In this document: positions 16,483-23,955 of the stretch, piece after piece
Layout of the letters: every line of letters begins with the position of its first letter
Position numbering within the stretch: the first letter of the stretch is position 1
Assembly: GCA_009469675.1 (NCBI GenBank)
Contig: SSSZ01000068.1
Coordinates: 1-64,000 of the forward strand
Reading direction: 5' to 3'
Origin: Azonexaceae bacterium
GTDB lineage: Bacteria > Pseudomonadota > Gammaproteobacteria > Burkholderiales > Rhodocyclaceae
DNA length: 64,000 nt
Made by a program: the position numbers and the translations under genes
The notes under the pieces: model-generated
What the model saw: the letters and a program-made list of their open reading frames with translations, nothing else
Told to the model about the DNA's origin: nothing
Databases searched by the model: none

Positions 16483-16974
16483 TTACACCTCCGTGAAATT
16501 GCACCGCGCGAACTCCCCGAAATGGAGCCGCGCACCACGATCATAGGCCCGCGCCGCAGCTTCTTTGTCCGCGTGATACCCCAGGTGGATTTGCTTCCCG
16601 TCGCAGACGAGCTTTGCCATCCACTTCCTCGCGCCCTTGCTCCAGTAGACACCCTTGTAACCGGAAGCCCCGTCCCGGTGCCGCCGCGCGTTCTGTGCGT
16701 TCTGGCTGGTCGTTGCGGGACGGAGATTGCTGCGCCGATTGTTCAGCCCGTTCCCGTCCCGATGATCGACCTTCTCCCCGGCTGCGGTCCCCAGGATAAG
16801 GCGGTGCATCGTGATACATCGCCTGTCGCTCCCCTTCCCGATCCAGGTCTGGGCATAAATCCCACGCTTCGTGATGAGCGGACGCCATACGTGTCGCGAC
16901 ACCAGCGCGTAGTCGTCCGCGTCCACCGTCGCCACTATCCCTCCCCGCATGTTGATCCGCTGCGCCGCGACCAT
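16483..16974 (-). CDS. HNH homing endonuclease with AP2 domain
   Basis: It encodes 163 residues with an N-terminal HNH core (MHRLIL, VDHRDGNGLNNRRSNLR) and a C-terminal AP2 DNA-binding domain (about 108-158, YKGVYWSKGARKWMAKL). This pairing is the classic free-standing HNH-AP2 homing endonuclease. GGAGG lies eight bases before the ATG. It lies between the methyltransferase and a small unknown gene, with a GC-rich hairpin upstream. Confidence 0.85.
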   Translation of the reverse strand: MVAAQRINMRGGIVATVDADDYALVSRHVWRPLITKRGIYAQTWIGKGSDRRCITMHRLILGTAAGEKVDHRDGNGLNNRRSNLRPATTSQNAQNARRHRDGASGYKGVYWSKGARKWMAKLVCDGKQIHLGYHADKEAAARAYDRGARLHFGEFARCNFTEV

Positions 16975-17005
16975 CTGGCTACCCTCCTGTTGCCTGTGTG
17001 CAGGG

Positions 17006-17037
17006 GGGAGGGACGCGCTACCCGCCCCTCCCCCGTC
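17006..17037 (-). terminator. GC hairpin after the methyltransferase gene
   Basis: GGGGGGAGGG and its near-complement CCCCTCCCCC flank a 12-base loop between the methyltransferase and HNH genes. A TCTAGA-CAG-TCTAGA inverted repeat (17079-17093) overlaps the methyltransferase stop. Confidence 0.4.
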
Positions 17038-17087
17038 CTATGTCATTCGCTCGCGTTCGGACGTTCCTGGCGTTGAGTCTAGACAGT

Positions 17088-17597
17088 CTAGAATCGCCCC
17101 CGCTGGAAATGGACGATCATCGAACCGCCCTGGGGCTGGCCCGCCATCTCCCCGTTCGGGCGGTTGAAGCGGATTCGGCCCTTGCTGAACGACAGCTTCA
17201 CCCCAGGGTAAGGGGCGTCGTTCTCCCCATCCCAGACTTGCTCATGGAACCAGCGCACGTCGGTCGTTGACGGGACGAGCAACGTCGCGCTGCACCGCCC
17301 GCACCGCGCCTCGACGGACGCCTTGGCGACGAACTTCCCGACGACGGAATACGGCGGGTTGCACCAGACGACGGCTGGCGTCCCGTCGTAGTTGCACCAG
17401 TCCACCGTCAGCGCATCTTCCCTCCCCGATCCCGGCCCGAGCCAGAGGGGAGTCTTGTGGTTGGACTCGTCAGCCGCCGCGTCCAGGGTGAACGGCCCGT
17501 AGCGCCGCTCCCACTTCGCGAACTCGCTATCCGGCGTGCGCCAGCGGTCCCGCTCCCCCAGGGGGGTCTTGCTCTCCACCAGTCCGCGTTTCCTCAT
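17088..17597 (-). CDS. Phage DNA N6-adenine methyltransferase
   Basis: It encodes 169 residues, the usual size of phage Dam-like enzymes. DRWRTPDSEFAKWERRYGPF near the N-terminus and the catalytic NPPY (80-83, in VVWCNPPYS) match that family, which transfers a methyl group from SAM to adenine N6. The ATG overlaps the initiator stop (ATGA) and GGAGG precedes it. Next to the origin-bearing initiator, it could protect DNA or mark replicated DNA. GATC is frequent in this genome, but the actual target is unknown. Confidence 0.85.
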   Translation of the reverse strand: MRKRGLVESKTPLGERDRWRTPDSEFAKWERRYGPFTLDAAADESNHKTPLWLGPGSGREDALTVDWCNYDGTPAVVWCNPPYSVVGKFVAKASVEARCGRCSATLLVPSTTDVRWFHEQVWDGENDAPYPGVKLSFSKGRIRFNRPNGEMAGQPQGGSMIVHFQRGRF

Positions 17598-18514
17598 TGG
17601 GCATTCCTCCACTTGCGATACCTGTCGGGATCGAACGTCCCGACCTTCTGCCCGCCGCTCACCTGGGGCGGTTTCTCCCAGTAGCGTCCCTCCAGGAACG
17701 TCAACGCCGAGGGGATGTAGCGGCCATCTTCCTCCGCCCATTTCCCCGACGCGATCCACTCGTCAAGCCCCCGGACGATTGCCGCGTAGGCGTCGTCATC
17801 GGTGCAGACCTCCGGCCACACTTCCTTGACGCACGCCCCGGACTCCCCCCGCTTGGAGAGATGGACGGGGCGCGGATACTTGCGCCGGAAACTCTCCAGG
17901 CGATTACTCAGCCAACCGTCCCCGCTCAGCGCATCGCCCCCCTGGGGGGGAGGGGGGGGATCGTTCTTTTCTTCGTTCTTCGTATTCGTCTCCGTAATAG
18001 GGGCTGTGGATAACTCTCGATTGTGCGAAAAGTTTTCCACGCGCTCCGCATCGGGACGGGCAAAACGAAGGATCGTGGGCTGTGGATAACTCTGTGGATA
18101 ACCTGGGGATAACTCCCCCGATTTTGGGGATAACTCGGGGGGATTGGGGATAACTCGATCCTCCCCAGGGAAAACCGGGGATATACCCCTCTTTATTCCC
18201 CGGTTTTCTCCCCGGTTTTCTCCCCGGTTTTCTCCCCGGTTTTCTCCCCGGTTTTCTGGGAGGATGGAGAGGCTCCAGACGGAGCGTTTGCCGCGCCCGC
18301 GCCCGCTCTCCAGGAGGGTCAGGAACCCCTCCGACTCCAGTGCCCGGATGTGCTTCCGCACGTCCCGGAGATCGATGGAGCAGGCTTCCGCGATGGTCTC
18401 CATGCCCGCGTCGTAGCGCCCGCCATCGTCCCCCAGATGGTGCATCGCCAGCAGGAGCAGCTTGCGGGGAGCGGACAACCGCGCCTCGTAGATGGCCCGC
18501 GCAGTCTCATCCAT
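17594..18514 (-). CDS. Replication initiator, lambda O-like in layout
   Basis: It encodes 306 residues from the ATG at 18514. Residues about 15-82 form a winged helix (MHHLGDD to KRSVWSLSILP). Residues 87-106 are five ENRG units coded by a 12-bp tandem repeat. The C-terminal 90 residues (WLSNRLESFRRKYPRP and an FLEGRYWEKPP ending) resemble the helicase-loading tail of phage replication proteins. DnaA boxes and iterons lie inside the gene, as the lambda origin lies inside O. I infer that it binds its own coding repeats and recruits host helicase. Confidence 0.75.
   Translation of the reverse strand: MDETARAIYEARLSAPRKLLLLAMHHLGDDGGRYDAGMETIAEACSIDLRDVRKHIRALESEGFLTLLESGRGRGKRSVWSLSILPENRGENRGENRGENRGENRGIKRGISPVFPGEDRVIPNPPELSPKSGELSPGYPQSYPQPTILRFARPDAERVENFSHNRELSTAPITETNTKNEEKNDPPPPPQGGDALSGDGWLSNRLESFRRKYPRPVHLSKRGESGACVKEVWPEVCTDDDAYAAIVRGLDEWIASGKWAEEDGRYIPSALTFLEGRYWEKPPQVSGGQKVGTFDPDRYRKWRNAQ
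17967..18257. other. Probable replication origin inside the initiator gene
   Basis: Three perfect DnaA boxes (TGTGGATAA at 18005, 18081 and 18093) and three related TGGGGATAA boxes (18104, 18125, 18145) lie within 150 bases. Five exact 12-bp iterons of CCCCGGTTTTCT follow (18198-18257), with an inverted copy of CCCCGGTTTT at 18172. An unusually T-rich stretch (17967-18000) could be the unwinding element. All lie inside the initiator coding sequence. Confidence 0.75.
18198..18257 (-). repeat. Five tandem 12-bp iterons
   Basis: CCCCGGTTTTCT is repeated five times without change, encoding the ENRG repeats of the initiator. Period 12 keeps the reading frame. Likely initiator binding sites. Confidence 0.85.
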
Positions 18515-18557
18515 CACGACCCCCCGCCGAGCGGATCGCCCGCACCGATCTGGACGT

Positions 18558-18785
18558 TCATCCCCCGTGCCCGTGCTTCCGCCCCGCCGCGCCCTGCACA
18601 CAGGCGGAGGGAGGGGCTTGCGTCCCCGGCTGTATCGTCCACGATCCCGCCCCCGGACGGAGAACGCGATCCCCGATTGTCGCCAGCCTGCACGCCTGGG
18701 AGCAGTACTTGTACTTATTCCTGGCGTGTTGCTTGCCCGCGACCTTGACCCTGCGGCCACACCGGGGATTGGCGCATTTCGCCAT
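18558..18785 (-). CDS. Small zinc-ribbon protein
   Basis: It encodes 75 residues. CANPRC and YCSQAC form a four-cysteine zinc ribbon near the N-terminus, followed by a basic, disordered tail. GGAGG lies six bases before the ATG. It overlaps the end of the upstream gene by 71 bases in another frame, so one of the two ends may be slightly different from my call. Next to the initiator, a replication-associated DNA-binding role is possible. Confidence 0.55.
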   Translation of the reverse strand: MAKCANPRCGRRVKVAGKQHARNKYKYCSQACRLATIGDRVLRPGAGSWTIQPGTQAPPSACVQGAAGRKHGHGG

Positions 18786-19011
18786 ACCAGACCTCCTCCA
18801 GATCTTCATAGGTCGCGATCTCCGTGCGGATCGCGGCTGGTAGCATCTCCCTGTCAACGGACAGGCACGCCTCGATGACGCGCCAGCCTTGCTCGATGAT
18901 CCTGACCTCCCAGGGGGAGAACGCCAGCGCCGGATCGTCCCCCGGCTCCTCCCTCCACTTGATGCTTACGATCCCGTCATCGGACGGCGTGATCCCACTA
19001 TGGGCAGACAT
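18715..19011 (-). CDS. Early protein, unknown function
   Basis: It encodes 98 residues from the ATG after GGAGACACCGCCA. It is acidic and helical in the middle with a polar tail that overlaps the zinc-ribbon gene. A 14-bp hairpin (19033-19075) stands directly before its ribosome binding site. No family recognised. Confidence 0.5.
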   Translation of the reverse strand: MSAHSGITPSDDGIVSIKWREEPGDDPALAFSPWEVRIIEQGWRVIEACLSVDREMLPAAIRTEIATYEDLEEVWYGEMRQSPVWPQGQGRGQATRQE

Positions 19012-19032
19012 TGGCGGTGTCTCCTCATGCAC

Positions 19033-19075
19033 GCATAGGGGGACGGTCGGAATCACCCGAGCCGTCCCCCTATGC
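19033..19075 (-). promoter_or_regulatory. Strong 14-bp hairpin in a leader
   Basis: GCATAGGGGGACGG (19033-19046) pairs perfectly with CCGTCCCCCTATGC (19062-19075), and TCGG/CCGA can extend the stem. It sits between a terminator-like hairpin and the 18715 gene, in a 207-base stretch with no gene. It could be an attenuator or a terminator. I see no convincing promoter in that stretch. Confidence 0.45.
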
Positions 19076-19181
19076 AGCTATCGTCTTGTCAGGCAGGCTG
19101 TGTATGACCCCGGAAGGGGTGTTGTGTCGTGCTGCGGCTGTGCCGCTGCCCATCGTCGCGCCCATGCTCGATTCCCCGATC

Positions 19182-19217
19182 CCCCTGGGGATGCTTCCAC
19201 CCCGGCATCCCCAGGGG
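19182..19217 (-). terminator. Hairpin directly after the regulator gene
   Basis: CCCCTGGGGATGC (19182-19194) and GCATCCCCAGGGG (19205-19217) form a perfect 13-bp stem starting one base after the regulator stop. No T-run. Confidence 0.55.
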
Positions 19218-19218
19218 A

Positions 19219-19710
19219 CTACGCCGCGATCTCTTCCGCCTGCGCCACGACCTCCCGGACCTTCGCCGCGCTGATCTTGTACCTCCGCGCGATCTGACGG
19301 ATCGTCGTCTCCCCATCGGAGGAGAGCGCGACAATCGCGCTCCGGTCGTCATCCGTCAAGGCTTCCTCGCGCTTGGCCCGATTCCTGCCCATATCCTCCC
19401 AGCGGCAGCGCCAGCAGATGCCCTTGCCCCAGTAGCGGAACTGCGACGTTTCGCACCGTTCGCAGGATGGCCGCGTCTCCGTCCAACCCAACGTCTCGGG
19501 TGATGGCCCATCCTCCCCGTAGTCCCCGGACTCCACCGCGCCGATGAACTCCTCGACCTTCTCCCTGAGCATCAGCGTCCGGGGTCCGTAGTCCCCGTGT
19601 TCCCAATGCCGCAACCCGCCCACCGACACGCCGATCATCTTTGCGGCCTCCCCCTGGGAAAGCCCCGACATCAACCGCGCCGAACGGAACCGCTCCGCGT
19701 CAAACTCCAT
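19219..19710 (-). CDS. XRE-type regulator with zinc module and second HTH
   Basis: It encodes 163 residues from the ATG five bases after GGAGG. Residues about 8-50 form an XRE helix-turn-helix (LSQGEAAKMIGVSVGGLRHW). A zinc module (CERCETSQF, then CWRC) lies near the middle. A C-terminal helix-turn-helix follows (TTIRQIARRYKISAAKV). Two DNA-binding ends suit recognition of a two-fold site. A perfect TATCCT-AGGATA palindrome lies over its own promoter (19762-19790), so I infer that it is the autoregulated regulator of the repeated leftward promoters. Confidence 0.78.
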   Translation of the reverse strand: MEFDAERFRSARLMSGLSQGEAAKMIGVSVGGLRHWEHGDYGPRTLMLREKVEEFIGAVESGDYGEDGPSPETLGWTETRPSCERCETSQFRYWGKGICWRCRWEDMGRNRAKREEALTDDDRSAIVALSSDGETTIRQIARRYKISAAKVREVVAQAEEIAA

Positions 19711-19761
19711 GATCACCTCCTCCCTGGGGGGAGGGGAACCGTTCCCCTCCCCGTCCCCTAT

Positions 19762-19790
19762 ATCCTACAGGATAACGAACGGCTACGCAA
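19762..19790 (-). promoter_or_regulatory. Promoter/operator of the XRE regulator
   Basis: Minus strand TTGCGT, 17 bases, TAGGAT, with the -10 inside the palindrome TATCCTGTAGGATA. The promoter is weaker than the others of the family, as expected for an autoregulated repressor gene. The hairpin GGGGAGGGGAAC/GTTCCCCTCCCC-type repeat lies between it and the gene. Confidence 0.6.
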
Positions 19791-20541
19791 GTTCCCCGAT
19801 CTCCGTCAGCGCCCGCCAGAGGAGATCCCCGGCTTCGTCGGCCCAACGGTGCATCTGCTCCAGGGCGACAAGCGGATCTTCCGTCAGCGCCCAGTCCGTC
19901 TCCGCGACCAACATCTCCGTCAACATGCCGGGGAGCGTGTCGGGGAAGTCGCGCGGCTTCGTCGCGTGCCCCGCACAGAGCCGCGCGATCTCCGGGTGCA
20001 GCCCCCCGCCTTCGTCCCGGATGTTCAGCATGATCTCGATGGTGTTGTCGGCGTCCGTCTCGGAATGGATGAACAGCGTCCCCGCCGCGTGCATCCAGGA
20101 GGCGCGGTGGCTTGTCCCCGTCAGCCCGACCTCCCCCCTGGGCGCGGGGACCGCCAGATCGCACCAGTTCCGGTAGGACTCCCGGACGTTCGCCGGGGTG
20201 AAGCCGTCCCCGAGATACGACCACCGCCCGCGCTGCCCGTGGCCGGGGATCTCGGTGAAGCCGTCCCCGACGAACCGCGCCCGCATGATCGCGCGTCCCT
20301 GGGCCGCACAGAGGACCATCACCCAGGCGTCCCATCGCGCCTTGTCCGTCTCCAGGGGTGGGACGGATTTCCCCGGCATGTGGGGGAGCATCTTGTCCGG
20401 GGGCAGGAGATAACCGTAGGTGTTCGCGAACCCGACCAACTCCGACCGATTGATCCCGGAAGAGAGTTTCAACCCCCCAGGCATCTTCTCGCAGAGGAGG
20501 AGATCGGGGGTGTTCAGATCAGCGATCTTCCTCAGTGCCAC
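19783..20541 (-). CDS. Early protein, unknown function
   Basis: It encodes 252 residues, GTG start with GGAAGGTG upstream, overlapping the previous gene by 23 bases. No known motif is seen. The protein has mixed alpha/beta composition with an acidic C-terminus (WALTEDPLVALEQMHRWADE). Its last bases overlap the -35 of the regulator promoter. It belongs to the transcript that continues from 22439. Confidence 0.6.
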   Translation of the reverse strand: MALRKIADLNTPDLLLCEKMPGGLKLSSGINRSELVGFANTYGYLLPPDKMLPHMPGKSVPPLETDKARWDAWVMVLCAAQGRAIMRARFVGDGFTEIPGHGQRGRWSYLGDGFTPANVRESYRNWCDLAVPAPRGEVGLTGTSHRASWMHAAGTLFIHSETDADNTIEIMLNIRDEGGGLHPEIARLCAGHATKPRDFPDTLPGMLTEMLVAETDWALTEDPLVALEQMHRWADEAGDLLWRALTEIGELA

Positions 20542-20995
20542 CGCTCACCTTCCTTGCGTCATCGGGGAGGAGGTCGTAGGCTTTCGCCGCCTTGCCGTCC
20601 CCCGTCACGCGATACCCCGTCATCAGCGAATTGCCCCCGGCGTCGGCGGTGTGCTTGGCGATGAACTGGATGGCGGAGACTTGCACCCAATCCTTCGCCC
20701 CCAGGAAGTTGACAGCGCGGAACACCCGCCGCTGCATCTTCTCCCCCTCGTAGTCCAGCACGTACCAGACATCGTAGGGGTAGAGCCGCTTCCCGGACAG
20801 CCGCACCTCCAGCCGCGCCATCTCGGGATCAAGCTCGACGTTCGCCTGGATCTCTTTGGGCGTGACGACCTCCCCGTTCGGCAGCTGCGTCGCGCCCACC
20901 AGTTGCCCGATCCCGAACGCCGCGATCTTGACCCCCTCCCCCCGTCGCGCAGGGGGAGGGGCTTCCCGGTAGAACTTGATCATCACCGCGTGCAT
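20519..20995 (-). CDS. Early protein, unknown function
   Basis: It encodes 158 residues with GGAGG before the ATG. The N-terminal 120 residues look like a beta-barrel, and the C-terminal 30 are charged and flexible. It is coupled to the next gene. No family recognised. Confidence 0.58.
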   Translation of the reverse strand: MHAVMIKFYREAPPPARRGEGVKIAAFGIGQLVGATQLPNGEVVTPKEIQANVELDPEMARLEVRLSGKRLYPYDVWYVLDYEGEKMQRRVFRAVNFLGAKDWVQVSAIQFIAKHTADAGGNSLMTGYRVTGDGKAAKAYDLLPDDARKVSGGTEEDR

Positions 20996-21007
20996 CGCCC
21001 GCCTCCG

Positions 21008-21421
21008 CTACAGTTCGTCCATGTGGGACGCCTGGATCTCATCGGAGAAAGTGTCCTCCACCAGATCCCGCCCCAACCCCGGACGCTTGATCTTCACCGT
21101 CCCGGAGACGACGAAGAAGGTTTTCAGACCGCGCCCCTTCCCCTCCGTCCTGTCCGAGCATTCGGCCTCGACCTCCATCTCCAACTCCTCGCCCCGCAGG
21201 CTCGGATCTTCGTCGTAGATGGCCTCCAGGTTCACGTCCCCCTCGACCTCCAGGTTGGCTTCCTTCAACTCCACCCCGCAGCACTCCGAGGATCGGACGA
21301 TGCGGGCGGTGAAGGAGTAGTGCCCCGTCTCCTGGTCGAACTCCTCATCGCTGATCTCGACCTCTTCCGGGAACGTCAACGCTGCCAACTTCCCGCACGA
21401 GTCGCAACGATTGCCTGCCAT
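21008..21421 (-). CDS. Acidic protein with CxxC zinc motif
   Basis: It encodes 137 residues. The ATG six bases after GGAGG is chosen over two nearby alternatives. CDSC at the N-terminus and ECCGVE later could bind one zinc. The rest is strongly acidic (many Glu), a composition seen in DNA-mimic proteins, though here it may only reflect a small beta domain. Confidence 0.58.
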   Translation of the reverse strand: MAGNRCDSCGKLAALTFPEEVEISDEEFDQETGHYSFTARIVRSSECCGVELKEANLEVEGDVNLEAIYDEDPSLRGEELEMEVEAECSDRTEGKGRGLKTFFVVSGTVKIKRPGLGRDLVEDTFSDEIQASHMDEL

Positions 21422-21423
21422 GA

Positions 21424-21741
21424 TCATCCTCCAGCGAGTCGCGCCCGACATTCCGGGCACCGTTCCAACAGATCGCACAACGATTGCATCAAGTCCAGCC
21501 CCGCCGCTATCGGATACTCGATGTCCCTGGGGATCGGCGTGCTGTGCTTGTACCCCCTGACCTCCATCTCTCGGACCAAGGCGTCGTGACGGGAGGGGAT
21601 GCGGTGGACATCCACCAGCCCGCCGTCAATGTAGCCTTGCAGGCTCCGTCCCTTGCGGAGCGCTCCGGCGAACATGTGCATCTCCAGATGTTCCCCCAGG
21701 AGATGCTTGCGGCACAGGACCGATGGATCGACCCCCCACAT
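21424..21741 (-). CDS. Pyrimidine-dimer DNA glycosylase-like protein
   Basis: It encodes 105 residues. LCRKHLLGEHLEMHMF, the spaced SRHD, and EMEVRGYKHSTPI match the Pyr_excise family related to T4 endonuclease V, which removes UV-induced dimers. The ATG at 21741 gives a better distance to GGGAG than the GTG two codons upstream. Cysteines in CPEC near the C-terminus are an addition. Likely role: repair of phage or host DNA. Confidence 0.75.
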   Translation of the reverse strand: MWGVDPSVLCRKHLLGEHLEMHMFAGALRKGRSLQGYIDGGLVDVHRIPSRHDALVREMEVRGYKHSTPIPRDIEYPIAAGLDLMQSLCDLLERCPECRARLAGG

Positions 21742-21778
21742 CCTCACGCTCCCACCCTCCCGCTTTTGTCACTACTGC

Positions 21779-21830
21779 CGCGAAAAACCGTGCCTCTGTA
21801 CACCACTAGGCTGCACGAAACTGCGCCGCG
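21779..21830 (-). terminator. Terminator, copy C of the 3'-UTR repeat
   Basis: After the 21835 stop the minus strand reads GCCTAGTGGTGTACAGAGGC followed by ACGGTTTTT. About 45 bases are nearly identical to plus-strand bases 33478-33530. Confidence 0.65.
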
Positions 21831-21834
21831 CGTA

Positions 21835-22386
21835 TCATCCGTCCTGGGGATCGCGCTCAGACCCGCTCAGGAGCGATTCCACGCGCCCGGAATACTCCCG
21901 GATGTCCCGCGCCAGCCCCTCGGCGTTGAACTGCTTGATCGCGCCCTCGATTGTCTCCAGGGCGATGCCGACCATGACCGACATCTCCCCGATGGAGCGC
22001 ACGCGCGACAGGCATTCGTCCAGGACGCCGATCCCCTGCTGGATCTCCTTCCTCAACTGCTCGATGTCGGTGTAGATCGTCCCCGTCAGATCGACCGCGC
22101 CCGCCGCCCGTTCCGCCTCCTTCCTCCGCTTGATCGTCGCGATCTCCTCTTCCGTCAACCAGGGGCCGATGTCGGCCACATCGCAGGCGACCTGGATGCG
22201 CCTCCCCGTGAACGGCTGCGGCTGGGCGGTGAGGATCGTGACGGAGTACCGCCGCCCGTCCTCCTGGGAGAAGGCGACGATCTCCCCGTTCACCCCGTCC
22301 CGCGCAACCCCCACCCCTTGCCCCAGGGAGAGACGCGTCGCCCCCTCCCCCCGCTGGATCGTCAGCCCCGCGATGCTCACGCTCAT
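21835..22386 (-). CDS. Early protein, first gene after promoter P5
   Basis: It encodes 183 residues with GGAGGTGTGGC before the ATG. Residues 1-85 are beta-rich. Residues 86-183 are a long helical region, probably coiled coil. No family is recognised. It has its own promoter (22439) and a strong terminator, so it may be made as a single-gene transcript. Confidence 0.62.
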   Translation of the reverse strand: MSVSIAGLTIQRGEGATRLSLGQGVGVARDGVNGEIVAFSQEDGRRYSVTILTAQPQPFTGRRIQVACDVADIGPWLTEEEIATIKRRKEAERAAGAVDLTGTIYTDIEQLRKEIQQGIGVLDECLSRVRSIGEMSVMVGIALETIEGAIKQFNAEGLARDIREYSGRVESLLSGSERDPQDG

Positions 22387-22438
22387 GCCACACCTCCGCA
22401 GACACCGAGGGGAGGGGACTGTCCCCCTCCCCCGTCTA

Positions 22439-22467
22439 AGTATAATCTACAGGATACGCTATTGCAA
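22439..22467 (-). promoter_or_regulatory. Regulon promoter P5 with operator
   Basis: Minus strand TTGCAA, 17 bases, TATACT, with GTATCCTGTAGATTATAC. It drives 22386 leftward. A GGGGAGGGGACTGTCCCCCTCCCC hairpin-type element lies between it and the gene. Confidence 0.75.
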
Positions 22468-22728
22468 GCGAGGGAAGGGGAGAACGGCCAAGACGTAGGA
22501 CACCGCCGCGCCCAGGGAGGAATACGACCACGCCCGCCCGTCCCCGAGTTGGACGATCCAACGCTCCCCGTCAGGCTCGGACTTCGGCCCGCAGATCATC
22601 GCCCACATCCTCCCCCGTCCCCCCGTTGCCGAGGGGTTGAGGACCGTCAGGGAGATCGTGCCGTACTGCTTGAAGAGACGATCTTGCTCCTCCTGGGAGG
22701 GGGGCGGGAACCGATGCGCCTCGCTCAT
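22459..22728 (-). CDS. Small early protein, unknown function
   Basis: It encodes 89 residues. The ATG overlaps the upstream stop (ATGA) and follows GGGAGG. Beta-rich middle (RWIVQLGDGRAWSYSS) and a hydrophobic C-terminal stretch too short and polar for a clear membrane helix. No family. Its 3' end overlaps promoter P5. Confidence 0.55.
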   Translation of the reverse strand: MSEAHRFPPPSQEEQDRLFKQYGTISLTVLNPSATGGRGRMWAMICGPKSEPDGERWIVQLGDGRAWSYSSLGAAVSYVLAVLPFPRLQ

Positions 22729-23093
22729 CGCAGCCCTCCCAGGAAGCCGCTGACCGCCTGCCAGTTGTCGGACAGCTTCTCCAGGGAGGCGAGACGGATG
22801 ACCCCGGCTGGCTCCCGCCAATGGCTCAGGCTGCGGAGGTTCCGCGTCCGATCCTCCAGGGCGTCCCAGTCCACCAGACCCGCCAGCCGCGCGTCGTTCA
22901 GAATGCCGCTCAGGCGGTTGTACTCCGTCTGCTTGTTGGGGATGACATCCCGCGCGACAAGCTGGTAGTACAACTGCCGGAGTGTCAACGTATACCCCTG
23001 GGCCTCGTATTCTTCGATGATGGCGTTCGCCCGATCAATCATCGCCAGGGACGATCCCCGGAACTTCTGCTCCCGATACTGCACCTTCGGCAC
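22725..23093 (-). CDS. N-terminal domain of a larger conserved family, apparently truncated
   Basis: It encodes 122 residues. Residues about 10-110 (SSLAMIDRANAIIEEYEAQG, LRQLYYQLVARDVIPN, AGLVDWDALEDRTR) match the N-terminal domain of a conserved phage and bacterial protein that I remember as near 400 residues with further catalytic segments. Those segments are absent here, since the frame ends in FLGGLR. Either the phage keeps only the DNA-binding-like domain, or the gene is decayed. GTG start with GGAG upstream. Confidence 0.6.
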   Translation of the reverse strand: MPKVQYREQKFRGSSLAMIDRANAIIEEYEAQGYTLTLRQLYYQLVARDVIPNKQTEYNRLSGILNDARLAGLVDWDALEDRTRNLRSLSHWREPAGVIRLASLEKLSDNWQAVSGFLGGLR

Positions 23094-23097
23094 GGCC

Positions 23098-23631
23098 TTA
23101 CGCTCCCCTCTTGATGTCCCCGCAGATCGCCCGGATCTGGGAGAGGTTGTCCGTCAACGTCTCCACGCTCACCGCGTTGCCGGGGAGGTTCTGGAGACGC
23201 CGGAGGATGTCATGCACCTTGAACCGGAACTCGTCGGGGAGGAGTTCGACATCCCCCGACTCGATGGCTTTGTCCGTCATCCGGGACAGATTGCGCTCCG
23301 CAGCCTCCGCCTCCTCCGCCAACCGCCGCGCCTGCTCCGCGATGCCGAGGAGTTGGGTCGCGACCCACGCGTCAACGCGGGACAGATTCCGCCAATTCGC
23401 CCGCTCCTCTTCGTCCCGTGCCTCCCGTTCGGGACGCTCGATGTCGTGCCACTTGCTGCCGATGAAATGCTCGTAGGTGTGGAATGCCAGGGGGCCGATC
23501 CCCTTGCCGATGACGGAGACGTAGCACTTCGCTCCCCGCCCTTCGATCCGCAACTGGCCCAGATCCAGCAGCTTCGTGTCCCCCTCGCGCCGTATAATCC
23601 CCGCCAATGTCGTCGCCTCGATCTTGTCCAT
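23098..23631 (-). CDS. Early coiled-coil protein, unknown function
   Basis: It encodes 177 residues, GGAGGCGCGAG before the ATG. The N-terminal 60 residues are beta-rich. Residues 65-140 are charged helices likely to form a coiled coil. The leader GGAGGCGCGAGATG is the same as at 23919 and 25449, so these genes share a duplicated translation start. No family recognised. Confidence 0.6.
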   Translation of the reverse strand: MDKIEATTLAGIIRREGDTKLLDLGQLRIEGRGAKCYVSVIGKGIGPLAFHTYEHFIGSKWHDIERPEREARDEEERANWRNLSRVDAWVATQLLGIAEQARRLAEEAEAAERNLSRMTDKAIESGDVELLPDEFRFKVHDILRRLQNLPGNAVSVETLTDNLSQIRAICGDIKRGA

Positions 23632-23667
23632 CTCGCGCCTCCGCAGGCTGTCTCCCCAGGGGAGGAA

Positions 23668-23919
23668 TCACCGCATGTAATTGCTAATCGCCGCCGCCGT
23701 CACTGGCCTGGGCTTCTCCCATCCGTTGCACCGCGCCTCGACCGCAGCCCGGAACCGCAGGACGTGACTCGCCGCCTGCCGCATCTGGGAGTACATCGCG
23801 TCCCCGTCGCCCTTGCCGCTGTGATAGTCCCGCTTGAATCCCAGGAACCGCTGCTCCAGGATCTTCAACGCCGCCGCCTCGCCCGTCGTGTACTCGATCT
23901 TCGCCATCGTCTTGCCCAT
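23668..23919 (-). CDS. Small early protein, unknown function
   Basis: It encodes 83 residues with the same GGAGGCGCGAGATG start context as two neighbours. It is basic and helical, possibly nucleic-acid binding. No family is recognised. Confidence 0.58.
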   Translation of the reverse strand: MGKTMAKIEYTTGEAAALKILEQRFLGFKRDYHSGKGDGDAMYSQMRQAASHVLRFRAAVEARCNGWEKPRPVTAAAISNYMR

Positions 23920-23955
23920 CTCGCGCCTCCGTCATCGTCCCCAGGGGAGGGGGGC

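Noticed and set aside
18198-18257. CRISPR-like short repeats
   Set aside because: The 12-bp units are directly tandem with no spacers and keep the reading frame of the initiator, so they are iterons, not CRISPR.
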